A DNA stretch of 12,353 bases from Phoronis ovalis (taxonomy: Eukaryota; Phoronida; Phoronidae): contig JAOXYB010045838.1 in assembly GCA_028565635.1 (NCBI GenBank), forward strand, positions 1-12,353, written 5' to 3'. Position 1 is the first letter of the stretch, and each line of letters starts with the position of its first letter. The position numbers and the translations under genes were made by a program. Below, in pieces: positions 1 to 8,280 of the stretch. The notes below the pieces were generated by a model. It saw only the letters and a list, made by a program, of their open reading frames with translations. It was not told the origin of the DNA and searched no databases.

Positions 1-404
1 TTTATAACCTGACTCGTTTTCAATAAAATTATTTGCGATTCTGAGTGTAGTAAAGCAATCAAAACAGAAAATGATTGATTAAAGTAGAATGCGTAGTATG
101 CTTACGAAAATCAGAATAAAATATATTTATAGTACATCTGATATAAGCACACAATTGAATTTCCCATCCATTTCTATAGTAATTTCATGTAACTTAAATC
201 ACTATAATAATTTCTCAAACAGTGCGCGAATAACATTACCTGATAATAACTGAAGATTGTTATGTGTCCTACTCCCAGTTCATTTTTCGTGCAGGCATGA
301 CCACCATGCAACATTTTTTGCTATTCCATGCACTGCGTAAACTACCCCCGCAAATATGCCACATCGCAACTGACAAACTTCAATGAGCTTTGCCCTGTTC
401 AGTT
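1..404. other. AT-rich non-coding stretch, LINE 3' flank
   Basis: I see no gene, splice-bounded domain or RNA gene here. Every frame is broken by frequent stops. The part nearest 404 lies just beyond the stop codon of the minus-strand reverse-transcriptase pseudogene and probably includes its 3' UTR. I cannot place the 3' end of that element, because no clear poly(A), microsatellite tail or target duplication is visible. Confidence 0.5.
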
Positions 405-621
405 TCAGTTTGGCCGATCTCCCAATCGAGCATGTCTGACGTTATCTTTCCACTGATCTCTATCCATCATCACATTTCTGATGTCTTGCACATCTTCCAG
501 TCCAGTATCTCTTCTGATGACATCTATGAAGTCGGTCTGTTTCCTGCCTCTCCTGATTTTTCCATGTAGAGGCTGCCAGAGCACTATCTGATGTGCTATT
601 TCTTCAGGATGTCTTACACAG

Positions 622-627
622 TGCCCG
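622..627. repeat. Target-site duplication, left copy (TGCCCG)
   Basis: TGCCCG immediately precedes the foldback terminus TATGGAATT and is repeated directly at 920-925. In the uninterrupted LINE the corresponding minus-strand bases CGGGCA occur once, inside the codons for A-G-H-C. Confidence 0.85.
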
Positions 628-919
628 TATGGAATTACAGTCCGGTAAAAAATCGTCGTCCCTTTCCCTCTGTGTACGATGGACGACTTAAATAATGCAT
701 GTACGATGACTTCAATAATGTATGATGGACGACTTAAATAATCCCTGTACGACGATTTAAAAAGTCCATGGATGTACTTATTTAAGTCGTCCATCGTACA
801 TTAATTAAGTCGTCGTACATGCATGATTTAAGTCGTCCATCGTACATTATTTAAAGTCGTCGTACCTAAATACACAGAGCGAATGGGACGACTATTTTTG
901 ATCGGTCTGTAATTCCATA
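628..919. mobile_element. 292-bp foldback (palindromic) element in LINE
   Basis: The element starts TATGGAATTACAG and ends with the exact reverse complement CTGTAATTCCATA. The similarity continues inward through the whole length to a centre near CCATGG (767-772), so the entire insert can fold into one long imperfect hairpin. The 6-bp sequence TGCCCG flanks it on both sides (622-627 and 920-925). Removing the insert and one TGCCCG rejoins the conserved LINE motif RLRLAGH directly to CVRHPEEIA, which fixes both borders. The inner arms are built of ~20-bp subrepeats around ACGATGGACGACTTAAAT. It has no coding capacity and would need enzymes supplied in trans. Confidence 0.92.
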
Positions 920-925
920 TGCCCG
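920..925. repeat. Target-site duplication, right copy (TGCCCG)
   Basis: TGCCCG directly follows the foldback terminus AATTCCATA and matches the left copy at all six positions. Confidence 0.85.
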
Positions 926-1735
926 GCTAGTCTTAGGCGATGCATGGTAATTTTAGCACTCACTAGTGGTAAGTCACCGTACAGCTCAGCATTTGTCATG
1001 TGCTGCTTCCATGAAACATTTAGTGCCATCTTTAACATTCTGGTATAGACACCATCTAAGTTTGTCGATAGTTGTTTAGTGAGTGTCCATGTATTGCAGT
1101 TATATAGTAGTACAGATTCTACTGTTGCCAGAAACAGGCGCACTTTGATGTTTTGTTTCAAGGAGGATTTCCATATCTTGCTTAGCCTGTTGCATGCTGA
1201 CCAAGCCAAAGCTTTTCTAACACTGATGTCGTACTCAGAGCTTTTCATCCATCCTCCAAGATATTTGAAGTTGTCTACTTGCTAAATAGGCTGTTCATAT
1301 ATTGAGGTGATATCACTGTCCTTATCCTGATTAAATGCCATCAGCTCTGTTTTCTTTGCATTGACTTTGACGGCTTCCGTTTCAACCTGTGGAGAAGTTC
1401 TTTAGCTTGGGTGAGCTCATCTGATAAGAGTGCTATGTCGTCAGCAACACACATGTCGGTTACATTTACTGAATGAATCCGGCGACTACGTCTAGGGTGT
1501 AGAGTAAATCCCAGTTCTGTTGCCTTTTCACATATACTGCCTTTCTCATCACATAGTTTATCACAATGGCAAATAAATAAGGGGCAAGAGTGTCGCCTTG
1601 CAGAACCCCAGCAACAGTGTTGAAACAGTCTGCAATTAATCCTATCAAATTTTGGTTTATTTTTCTTGAAAAAGCTAAGATTAGTTCCAATCTCTTCACC
1701 AGTGATTTCCTTGAAAACAAAATCAACCAAAAAAA

Positions 1736-2315
1736 GCCAGATACAAAGAGGAAAAAAGAATAAATCATAAACTTAAGGTTAATGCACTACTGTTGGAACT
1801 GGCTGAAAAACGCATGACACAAAGTTTTATGCTTTTCTATCTTATGCAAACTACAGAAACGTGCATATTTATGATTAAGTACATATTTTCTGCGCACTTG
1901 ACATCTTTTTGTATATCATTTTGTATCCAGTGCTTAGAAAGTTAGTAGGTGCAAACACAAGAACACAAAAGTAATAAAGAAAAAAGGAATACATGCCTCA
2001 TGCCAAACTTTTACTAGTTCTATGTAACCAACTTGGATCGAGGTTTATAAATAAAACAGTGTTATGTCCTAGTCATTGTATTTTGAATTGCATACTGGTA
2101 TTATTGTAGTTGTCATTTTAAAAACAGCGAACCTATATCCTGTTTGTTTAATGTAAGTAATTGCATAATACAACCCAGAAAAAAGTTAATGGCATCTCGT
2201 TTTTTTGGGATTTTGATTCTGTTTCTGCGTGATACAGTCGGAAGTTCTTAAAGATGTCACAAGTATTTTTTAAAAAGATTTCTTTTTAGGTTTCATGTGT
2301 CTTTTTTTGATACAG
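1736..2315. other. Intron or flank upstream of olfactomedin exon
   Basis: No coding similarity is visible between the 5' truncation point of the LINE and the olfactomedin exon. The 3' end has acceptor character: T-rich DNA from about 2265, then CTTTTTTTGATACAG ending at 2315. A second possible acceptor, TCTTTTTAG, ends at 2289 and is also in frame with the exon, but it would give phase 2. I prefer 2315, whose phase 1 matches the other extracellular exons in this window. Confidence 0.6.
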
Positions 2316-3079
2316 GTTGTGCAGCTTTAAAATCAGTATCAAGCTCAGAGAACCTCATTGCTCAACGTGGAAACACTCAAGGAGACTGGGCCAAAGATAC
2401 GGATGGGAAGGTGTATTGGTTAAGTGGATATTTGAATGTTAATGCGATGACAGTGTATCCTTCTGAGTCAAGTTTTGCTTCAAACGTGAACGCTGTAACA
2501 CGCACCCTCCCTGTTAGATGTGCTGGAGCCAATAATCTTATATTTGACGGAAACTTGTATTGCAACGAACATGGTACATACAATGTGGTGGTTATTGATG
2601 TAGTATCTTTGAGTATTGTAACTAGAATAGAATTTGATAATGTTGAAGGAAATGTAGCAGGGAAAGGGTTTCAGTGTACGTACAGCTGGGGTGGGTACAG
2701 TGATTTCGATATCGAATCTGATGAACATGGATTATGGGTCATATGGGGAAGAATTAACGACAATTGTAACATCGGGCTTAGTAAAATCAATCCGATTGAT
2801 AACACCATAGAGCAGACATGGTGGGTCCCAGCTTCTAAAACAGGGACAGGCAATGCTTTTATGAGATGTGGTGTTTTGTATGTAATTGCCACTTACAATC
2901 CCTCTTATATTCAGTACACCTACGACACTGCAACTAGCAGCCTGACAACATATTCCAGTAGTACTGGTATTCCTTGGTACAATCACCACCGTTATCTGGC
3001 TCATGCACATTACGATAGAAATGAGAAGGTTGTGTATGTCTGGGACCAAGGATATCAGTCTAAAATTACTGTGGCATAA
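2316..3079 (+). CDS. Olfactomedin-domain gene, 3'-terminal exon
   Basis: This exon encodes a nearly complete olfactomedin (OLF) domain, a five-bladed extracellular beta-propeller used for protein-protein contacts. There is no start codon: the exon follows an acceptor at 2315 and opens with two bases completing a split codon (phase 1), then TGT. OLF landmarks occur in order: GDWAKD, VYWLSGY, a DGNLYC block, YSWGGYSDFD, DEHGLWVIWG, LSKINP, EQTWW, GNAFMRCGVLYV, YTYDT, IPWYNH, and VYVWDQGYQ near the C-terminus, with the stop at 3077-3079. Taking the split codon as residue 1, Cys2 and Cys185 sit where the conserved OLF disulfide is expected. Against myocilin's Ca2+ ligands (recalled alignment), Asp132 and Asn180 are retained, but the third position (myocilin D478) appears to be His232 in AHAHYD. 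The N-terminal part of the protein lies upstream, mostly outside this window. OLF is usually C-terminal, as here. Confidence 0.93.
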
Positions 3080-3113
3080 GGCTATAAGATGTCCAGTGTG
3101 ACAAATTAAGATT

Positions 3114-3119
3114 AATAAA
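3114..3119 (+). terminator. Poly(A) signal of olfactomedin gene
   Basis: A canonical AATAAA lies 35 bases after the stop codon, in an AT-rich context. This would give a very short 3' UTR. The signal lies inside the 153-bp unit that is tandemly duplicated, but it is not preserved in the downstream copy. Confidence 0.55.
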
Positions 3120-3187
3120 CACATTTACCTGAATGGCAACACGATTATATTTATAATAAGCTTATATTATTATTCATTTATCTATAT

Positions 3188-3232
3188 TATATCTGGGTCC
3201 ACGGATATCAGTCTGAAATGTCTGTATCATAA
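3188..3232 (+). pseudogene. Duplicated olfactomedin C-terminus remnant
   Basis: The 45 bases correspond codon for codon to the real C-terminus at 3035-3079, including its own TAA. By direct count 37 of 45 bases match. Of eight codons that differ, seven change the amino acid (for example VWDQGYQSK becomes IWVHGYQSE), so the copy looks free of protein-level constraint. It lies after the functional stop and poly(A) signal and has no splice acceptor in front, so translation is unlikely. Confidence 0.8.
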
Positions 3233-3336
3233 AGCTATAAGATGTATAGTGTAATTTTAGCCAATAAGAATTAATTAATTTCTCTGAATAGTAAAACGTT
3301 TTTGTTTTTAATAAGCTTGTATTGTTTTGCATATAT

Positions 3337-3558
3337 TCGTGTTTGGGAACATAACATTGTATTAGTTTAGTATTATATTAATAAGTAGAATTGCAGCTTA
3401 TACTTCAATTGTATACTACTATTGTCTAATTCTATGGAGACACTAATGCAACGGTTAACTTGATATGATATTATGTCCATCTAAATGCGAAAGAAACTTT
3501 ACATTTTGGTAAGTTCACGAGAACACCTCTTTCTCTCTTCCCATTTTTTTATTAAACT
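3337..3558. other. Intergenic DNA, nothing recognised
   Basis: AT-rich sequence between the duplicated 3' end and the first dispersed repeat. I see no exon-like open frame, RNA gene or clear repeat. Confidence 0.5.
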
Positions 3559-3676
3559 AGTCCCTTTTGTTTGTAAAATTACTTGATAATCATTATTTGT
3601 CAAAGCAAAATGTGGAGGGCAACAAAATTAATATTAGTATCATGTAGATGTTTCATGCGACTAAACTCATTCATGT

Positions 3677-4094
3677 TGTTGACTATCGTTTGCAACGAAA
3701 TGGGACCCTATGGTATGGTGGTATGGTGGTATTTCGACATTAGCCACGGGGCAAAGATATTATTGCTTAAGGCTGGAATCTTTGCGAAAATTTATTCTAT
3801 TGTCACTTTACTTTGATAATTGGTCAGGTCACGTGATATATAACCCTATACATATAATGAGCTCTCGCATGTCTGCAGCAGGCAGATGATCGTTAAACGT
3901 AAAGACGGAGTTCAGTTCTACTGCAGCAGACCATGTCATATAAGAGTTAGGATATACAACACTACATCATTATTATATCATCACAAAGCGTTCGCGTTCT
4001 AAAATTTGAATTGTCCCGCTGCGGTTCAAGCTATTGCTCAAGCAAAATATCACTAACCATAGGATCGTATTGAAACGATAGTAGATCTTATCGA
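3677..4094. mobile_element. ~418-bp inverted-repeat element (MITE-like)
   Basis: The insert is flanked by TCATGT on both sides (3671-3676 and 4095-4100). The homologous repeat copy 2 has TCATGT only once (5078-5083), so it serves as the empty site. The ends carry imperfect inverted repeats of roughly 45-50 bp. On the left are CTATCGTTTGCAAC and CCTATGGT, then a GTGGTATTT block (about 3683-3735). The right side read in reverse complement gives CTATCGTTTCAAT, CCTATGGT and GTGATATTTT (about 4041-4083). The outermost few bases do not pair well, so the exact termini could be off by some bases. There is no transposase. Confidence 0.7.
3830..3843 (+). promoter_or_regulatory. E-box plus TATA-like motif in element
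   Basis: CACGTG (3830-3835) is followed one base later by TATATAA (3837-3843) inside the inverted-repeat element. Such motifs can recruit bHLH factors and TBP. In AT-rich DNA the TATA half is common by chance, so this is only a candidate. Confidence 0.2.
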
Positions 4095-4351
4095 TCATGT
4101 AACGCGTTGTACATATTTTAGAATTATGTTAAGTCCTGGTTGCTTGAAACAAATCAGAAATTATTGTAAACTATTCACATATCAAGCTGAAATTTGGAAA
4201 ATATGTTACTCTTATAGTGTCCTAATATCGGATTTCAAATTATATGTCTTCCTAAAAGAAATGTAGAATGTTACCTTTAACCTACTAAAATTATTTGGTT
4301 CTTTCCGATGTTGTTGTAAATTTATTGCACTGCCGTATAGTGGTCAAATTA

Positions 4352-4975
4352 TATTTGTGTAAACACTAATATATAGTGTTAAACAACATATGGATGTTGT
4401 TACTGTCCAACAGAGTGTACGGTCAGTAGCCACTTTCTTCATGATAACAACACCAGTTCAGCCTTCCCACCACAAGGTAAATAATATCTGTATGGGTTGC
4501 TTTGTTCACGCTGGACTAGTAATATGACAATAACTATATGTTGCTGAACTAAACAAAGTTCTGCAAATCGCTAGGACTTATAATCGGTTGTTCTAAATTA
4601 AACTGTATATTTCACTTGCATATTGTCTTTTGACTTTTTTTTGTAACGTTGTTGGAGAAATATTATCCGGAGAGTGTTTTATTCTTTTGTACGCTGTTAG
4701 GATAATGCCGCCTTCATTAGAACTTAAATTTTCAACAATCCTCATTCCAGGTCGGTGTGGGCGCAGTGATCACAGTTCAGTGGAAATTAAAAAAGAATTC
4801 AGCAAATATCTGAGTAGGAAAATGACTGCTCAAAAAAGTATAAACACTGAATATCTCGAGTCACGAGAAATAAATATCAGCTTTCACGCGTTACGCTTAT
4901 TGACAAATACCGTGTAATGCGAAAAAACACTTCAAATTCCGGCCGTCACTGGAATACTTCTCACAGGCTGACCTA
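4352..4975. other. Intergenic DNA, nothing recognised
   Basis: No domain, RNA gene or repeat is recognised. A 95-codon open stretch at 4630-4917 begins at TTG rather than ATG and resembles no family I know. I treat it as chance. Confidence 0.45.
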
Positions 4976-5306
4976 AGTCCCTTTTGAAATAACTTGTTCT
5001 TTTTGCTGTCAAGACAATCATTATGTTGACGACAACAAAATTAATGCTGGTATTAGATGCGTCACGTAACATACTGCTCATGTCTTAGAATTTCGGTAGT
5101 TGATGGGAAAAAATGAGAACATATAATTCGGCACATCAAGATGAAATGTTAAACATATGTTATTTTTATATTTAGCAGGACTGCAAATTATATGTCTTCA
5201 TAAAAGAAATGCTTAATATTTTCTTTGACTTAAAAAATGTTAACTATTTGGTTCTTTGTGACACTGTTATAAATTAATTTTGTACTGCCCCTAGTGGTCA
5301 AATTAT
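4976..5306 (+). repeat. Unknown ~330-bp repeat, copy 2 (intact)
   Basis: This is the uninterrupted copy of the repeat at 3559-4351. It runs from AGTCCCTTTTG to TAGTGGTCAAATTAT. Its TCATGT at 5078-5083 passes straight into CTTAGAATT, where copy 1 carries the 418-bp insertion. No open frame is shared between the two copies, which argues against an exon duplication. Confidence 0.75.
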
Positions 5307-7416
5307 GTAAATGAGTCTGATCGAAATACAGGAAAAAGGAAAGTGTTCAAAGTTTTATTAATTACTATATAATTACGGATTATATAAACAAGCGTGTGAA
5401 TATATAATGCTAAGACATTTACTGAACATGTAAGTATTTTGTGATTTTCAAGTGTACTTACATATTTGGCACTGATATTAGTACAATAACATTTCTTTTC
5501 TTATATCACACGAACAGTAGTAAAATAGTTACATGTTTAGATACAATAAGTAACAAGTACAGACACAAAAAATACAAAAGCCGGCCATATTTGTAAAATA
5601 ATATTTTTATAATTGTCCATTTTTCAAAAATGTGTGCTAATATTTTATATAGAACCAATCTTGGCACTGTTTTCTGGAAATGCAACAGCTATTAGTAAAA
5701 ATGCGTGTATTACCATCATCGGTGAAATACTACAGTACTACTGCAGTATTGCATACAGTTTTGTCTTTGCGTAATGCGTGAAATGTAAACTGTAATTATG
5801 AGTCTTTGAGAAAACTTGGATAAATTCCGACAGGGTTCAGCATTTATATCTGTACTGAAGTCCCGTCGACGGTGTCAAACCAGAGTTGTATAAATATGTA
5901 TAAATGGTTTGTATAAACCAGTTTATTTATAGAGTAGAAATATAGCACATGCGGTATACATTATGTAGTACTATGTGTTATGAATGCATGTACTACCGAT
6001 ACTTCAACAGAACAGTAGTCAGTCACCTATGTAACATAACCTAGTTTGCGACATCTAGTTTATTAAAGCTGTAATTGATAGATCAACATCCGGGTAATTT
6101 TGTCTTGGTTTCAAGTGCATTTAAATTAGTAGATTAATTGCTGATTGTTATCCTGATTAGGTGGATACAGTTATGTTATATGAGGGTTTTGCATGGTGCG
6201 ACTTGTATAAAGTATTGGTATATATTTTTATAACAAACGTATCTAAAAAAAAATAATTGGAGAGACGAAAGTTTATTCGAAACCCTGAATATACGCACCA
6301 ATGAAACTATTATTGTTGAACAAAGAACAGAAATAACTCTCTATTAATAATTTTGAATAATCCATTCAACTCGTGCTATCATGCTTGTTTATAACATTTA
6401 ATACACTAACTGATAAATACTGAGGCTAGTATATACATAGTAACTACGTAAGCGTTTTTCATTTTTAACAAAATCAAATAAATTTGTTATTGTAAATGTT
6501 TATAAAAAAATAATAAGTTATAACAATCTTTAGAAAGTTAGACGTTCTTTAGAAGGATCAACAGTTTAAGGTTTTTCTTAGTTCACTTCATTATAACAGA
6601 CATATTTATCGCATATTTATAAATTCCATTATTTTGATTTATATCTGATAACGTTTACGTCATAACAATCGATTAAAGTCACATATGTAGACACAATTAA
6701 GGGTTTGCACATTTGCTCAGTATCAGGTGATCAATGTTTATTTTCCTTTAGTAGCAAAGGAGGATGCTGAATCAATAAACGTATCCATATATACTAGTAG
6801 AACCCTCAATCAAACTTAGACATGGATTTTAGATGGTATGGCATGTAGCAGGTACTCACTACAGGGCCTCATGTACGAATTTTCATTCAGTTTTTATTAC
6901 AGATTTCTCAACCTAAATATGGAATATGGAAGCCATTCTGTTTGAGCTATCGGACATTTTTAATGAATCAGTGTTACCATGACGATAGATATTTTTTAAT
7001 GAGGCTGCATATTTGTTGATATGCAGAACAGTTCAGCATTCTACGTTCTACGAAGTTTTTTTTTGCAATGTGCAAATAGCTAGGTAATGATAAGTACAAA
7101 CTTAAATGGCCCGAAAAGGATATAAGTTGAAATACGTAACTAAACAGTGTAAGGAATTCGAACGAATGTGACAGAAATCTATTTTTATAACAATGATACA
7201 TTGTGTGCATATGGGGGAACAGTATACCTTAGTATAACAATGCATATCTTATACATGGCTGAACATCAGTACTAGTATTTGAAAAGAAAGCATGTGAGTT
7301 TATTATTACTGTAGAAATGTAAATAATTAAGTACATTCAGCGTAAACATATTATATTAATGATTATATTCTTCACGTCAAGGATATAGAGTACCTCTGTA
7401 TACAGGGAAGTTTTAA
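5307..7416. other. Gene-free AT-rich stretch, includes 5' flank
   Basis: About 2.1 kb with no exon or RNA gene that I can support. The last ~100 bases precede the start codon of the coiled-coil/sushi gene. They contain a CRE-like CACGTCA (about 7374-7380), several TATA-like runs, and TCTGTATACAG at 7397-7407, which could be either 5' leader or the acceptor of a 5'-UTR intron. None is strong enough to call a promoter. Confidence 0.4.
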
Positions 7417-7825
7417 ATGTCGGAGCGAGTAGTGCTGTCATCTAAGATGCTGATTATTTTTTGTGCTATCAACGCCGTGATCGGATTGACATCTGGTCAG
7501 TCAACTTTGACCAATCCTGTAGGGTGTACTTACAGTTTTGTAGTGCCTACAACCGATGGATTCTGCAACGCTGGCGAAGACAAGCATGAAATTACCGCGT
7601 TGAGACAGCAACTTAGGCTTCTGGAAGAAATGTTGCAAAGACTGAATTTTACCCAGCAGCTAACAGAAGAGAAGCTACGAAGCGCAAATGTAAACCAGCA
7701 ACTTACCGACGAACGCCATAAAAATGAAGTACAAAATCTGACAATTGAGTTAAATCAAGTAAAAGTAGATGCTCAGCAACAACTAGAAACCATTAATGCA
7801 ACATTTCATCACACATTAAGCACAG
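7417..7825 (+). CDS. Secreted coiled-coil/sushi gene, exon 1
   Basis: This exon encodes the N-terminus of a secreted, probably oligomeric protein. ATG at 7417 has a weak context. The in-frame ATG at 7447 (codon 11, preceded by AAG) starts right at the hydrophobic core MLIIFCAINAVIGLTSG, so it may be the real start; both give a signal peptide. Then come Cys37 and Cys50 in CTYSFVVPTTDGFC, followed by an acidic and glutamine-rich heptad-type coiled coil, about residues 56-130, leucine-rich early on. N-glycosylation sequons are NFT (77), NLT (107) and NAT (127). The exon ends at CACAG before GTAAAG, leaving one base (phase 1), exactly compatible with the phase-1 sushi exon at 8281. Reading on into the intron meets a stop 13 bases later. 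The C-Y-x-F-x-x-P motif before a coiled coil recalls the angiopoietin N-terminus, but no fibrinogen domain is visible. Confidence 0.82.
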
Positions 7826-8280
7826 GTAAAGTAGTCTAATTTTACTACTGAAATTATAAGCAGTACTGTTAAAGCGCCTTTGGCTATTATCATAACGTTC
7901 TGTAAGCTAAAATAACGAGAAAAATAGTATATACGCTTGAAATAAAATTGGATGATTTAAGATACCTATTTTAAAGTTATTGATTTTAGGAAATGGCAAG
8001 TTACAAATATAGAAATATAAAATTGCGAGATGGAAAATAAGTTTGAAACAAAACACGTTTAAGAACAATCATACTAAGGTAGTCTTTGAATTCTACTCTG
8101 ACTAGATCAATATTTGAAATAAGGCTATTCATAATGTTAGGTGTGACTAATGATAGTACCCCCAGGGGATTTAATCTTTTTTGATCGTTTATCAACGTAC
8201 CATATTCAGATAAAATGCTGTAATTTATTTATTATAACAGAAATTTAATGCACTACTGTTTATATGCTTTTCAATTTTAG
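7826..8280 (+). other. Intron 1 of coiled-coil/sushi gene
   Basis: The donor is CAG/GTAAAG at 7825/7826. The acceptor is the T-rich CTTTTCAATTTTAG ending at 8280. Joining the exons gives GTT (Val) across the junction and keeps the frame open, S-T-V-L-K-C. The intron is 455 bp, AT-rich and stop-laden. Confidence 0.82.

Larger units (their letters stand above)
405..1735 (-). pseudogene. Decayed LINE reverse transcriptase, 5'-truncated
   Basis: This is the C-terminal half of a non-LTR retrotransposon polyprotein, which would copy its RNA at a nicked genomic target. Reading on the minus strand from about 1735 down, I see the RT motif AGVLQGDTLAPYLF (near 1570-1615), then a catalytic-type box CVADDIALL (near 1430-1455) that keeps both aspartates but has V where Y is usual. 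Next come NAKKTELMAFN, QVDNFKYLGGWM, RKALAWSACN, ESVLLYN, MTNAELYGDLP, RLRLAGH, CVRHPEEIA, and a C-terminus ending RPN before a stop at 405-407. It cannot be functional. The endonuclease and fingers regions are missing, the frame shifts near 1540 and again near 1387 (apparently one lost base), an in-frame stop lies at 1282-1284, and a 292-bp foldback splits it. The clade is probably RTE-like or a neighbouring LINE clade; I cannot settle it by eye. Confidence 0.9.
3031..3336 (+). repeat. Tandem 153-bp duplication of gene 3' end
   Basis: Two adjacent copies lie at about 3031-3183 and 3184-3336. Anchors recur at a constant offset of 153: GATATCAGTCT (3051 and 3204), the TAA stop (3077 and 3230) and GCTATAAGATGT (3081 and 3234). 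AATAAGCTT recurs at 3155 and 3310, an offset of 155, showing small later indels. The duplication therefore covers the last codons and the 3' UTR. Confidence 0.85.
3559..4351 (+). repeat. Unknown ~330-bp repeat, copy 1 (interrupted)
   Basis: The two parts, 3559-3676 and 4101-4351, align in order with a second copy at 4976-5306. Shared anchors are AGTCCCTTTTG at the left end, CAACAAAATTAAT, TTAGAATT, CAAATTATATGTCTTC, TATTTGGTTCTTT, and TAGTGGTCAAATTAT at the right end. The copies are clearly diverged, with indels. Between the two parts sits an inverted-repeat element. No coding capacity is visible, and I cannot assign a family. Confidence 0.75.

Noticed and set aside
1079-1285. 68-codon plus-strand open frame
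   Set aside because: It is the antisense shadow of the reverse-transcriptase pseudogene, whose conserved motifs are on the minus strand.
2297-2315. Translation start of the olfactomedin protein at 2297
   Set aside because: The codon is GTG, not ATG, and lies in the pyrimidine tract of a splice acceptor. The coding region begins at 2316 by splicing.
3583-3816. 77-codon plus-strand open stretch
   Set aside because: It runs across the border of the inserted inverted-repeat element at 3677, so half of it did not exist before the insertion.
4021-4035. Possible tRNA or SINE B-box (GCGGTTCAAGC)
   Set aside because: Only the GGTTCAA core fits. The required following bases, an A-box at the right distance and a cloverleaf are missing.
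4630-4917. 95-codon open stretch on the plus strand
   Set aside because: It starts at TTG, has no recognisable motif, no splice context and no match to the repeat copies beside it. Length is within what AT-rich DNA yields over several kb.
6974-7210. 78-codon minus-strand open frame
   Set aside because: Low-complexity hydrophobic translation with no family resemblance and no splice signals; likely chance.
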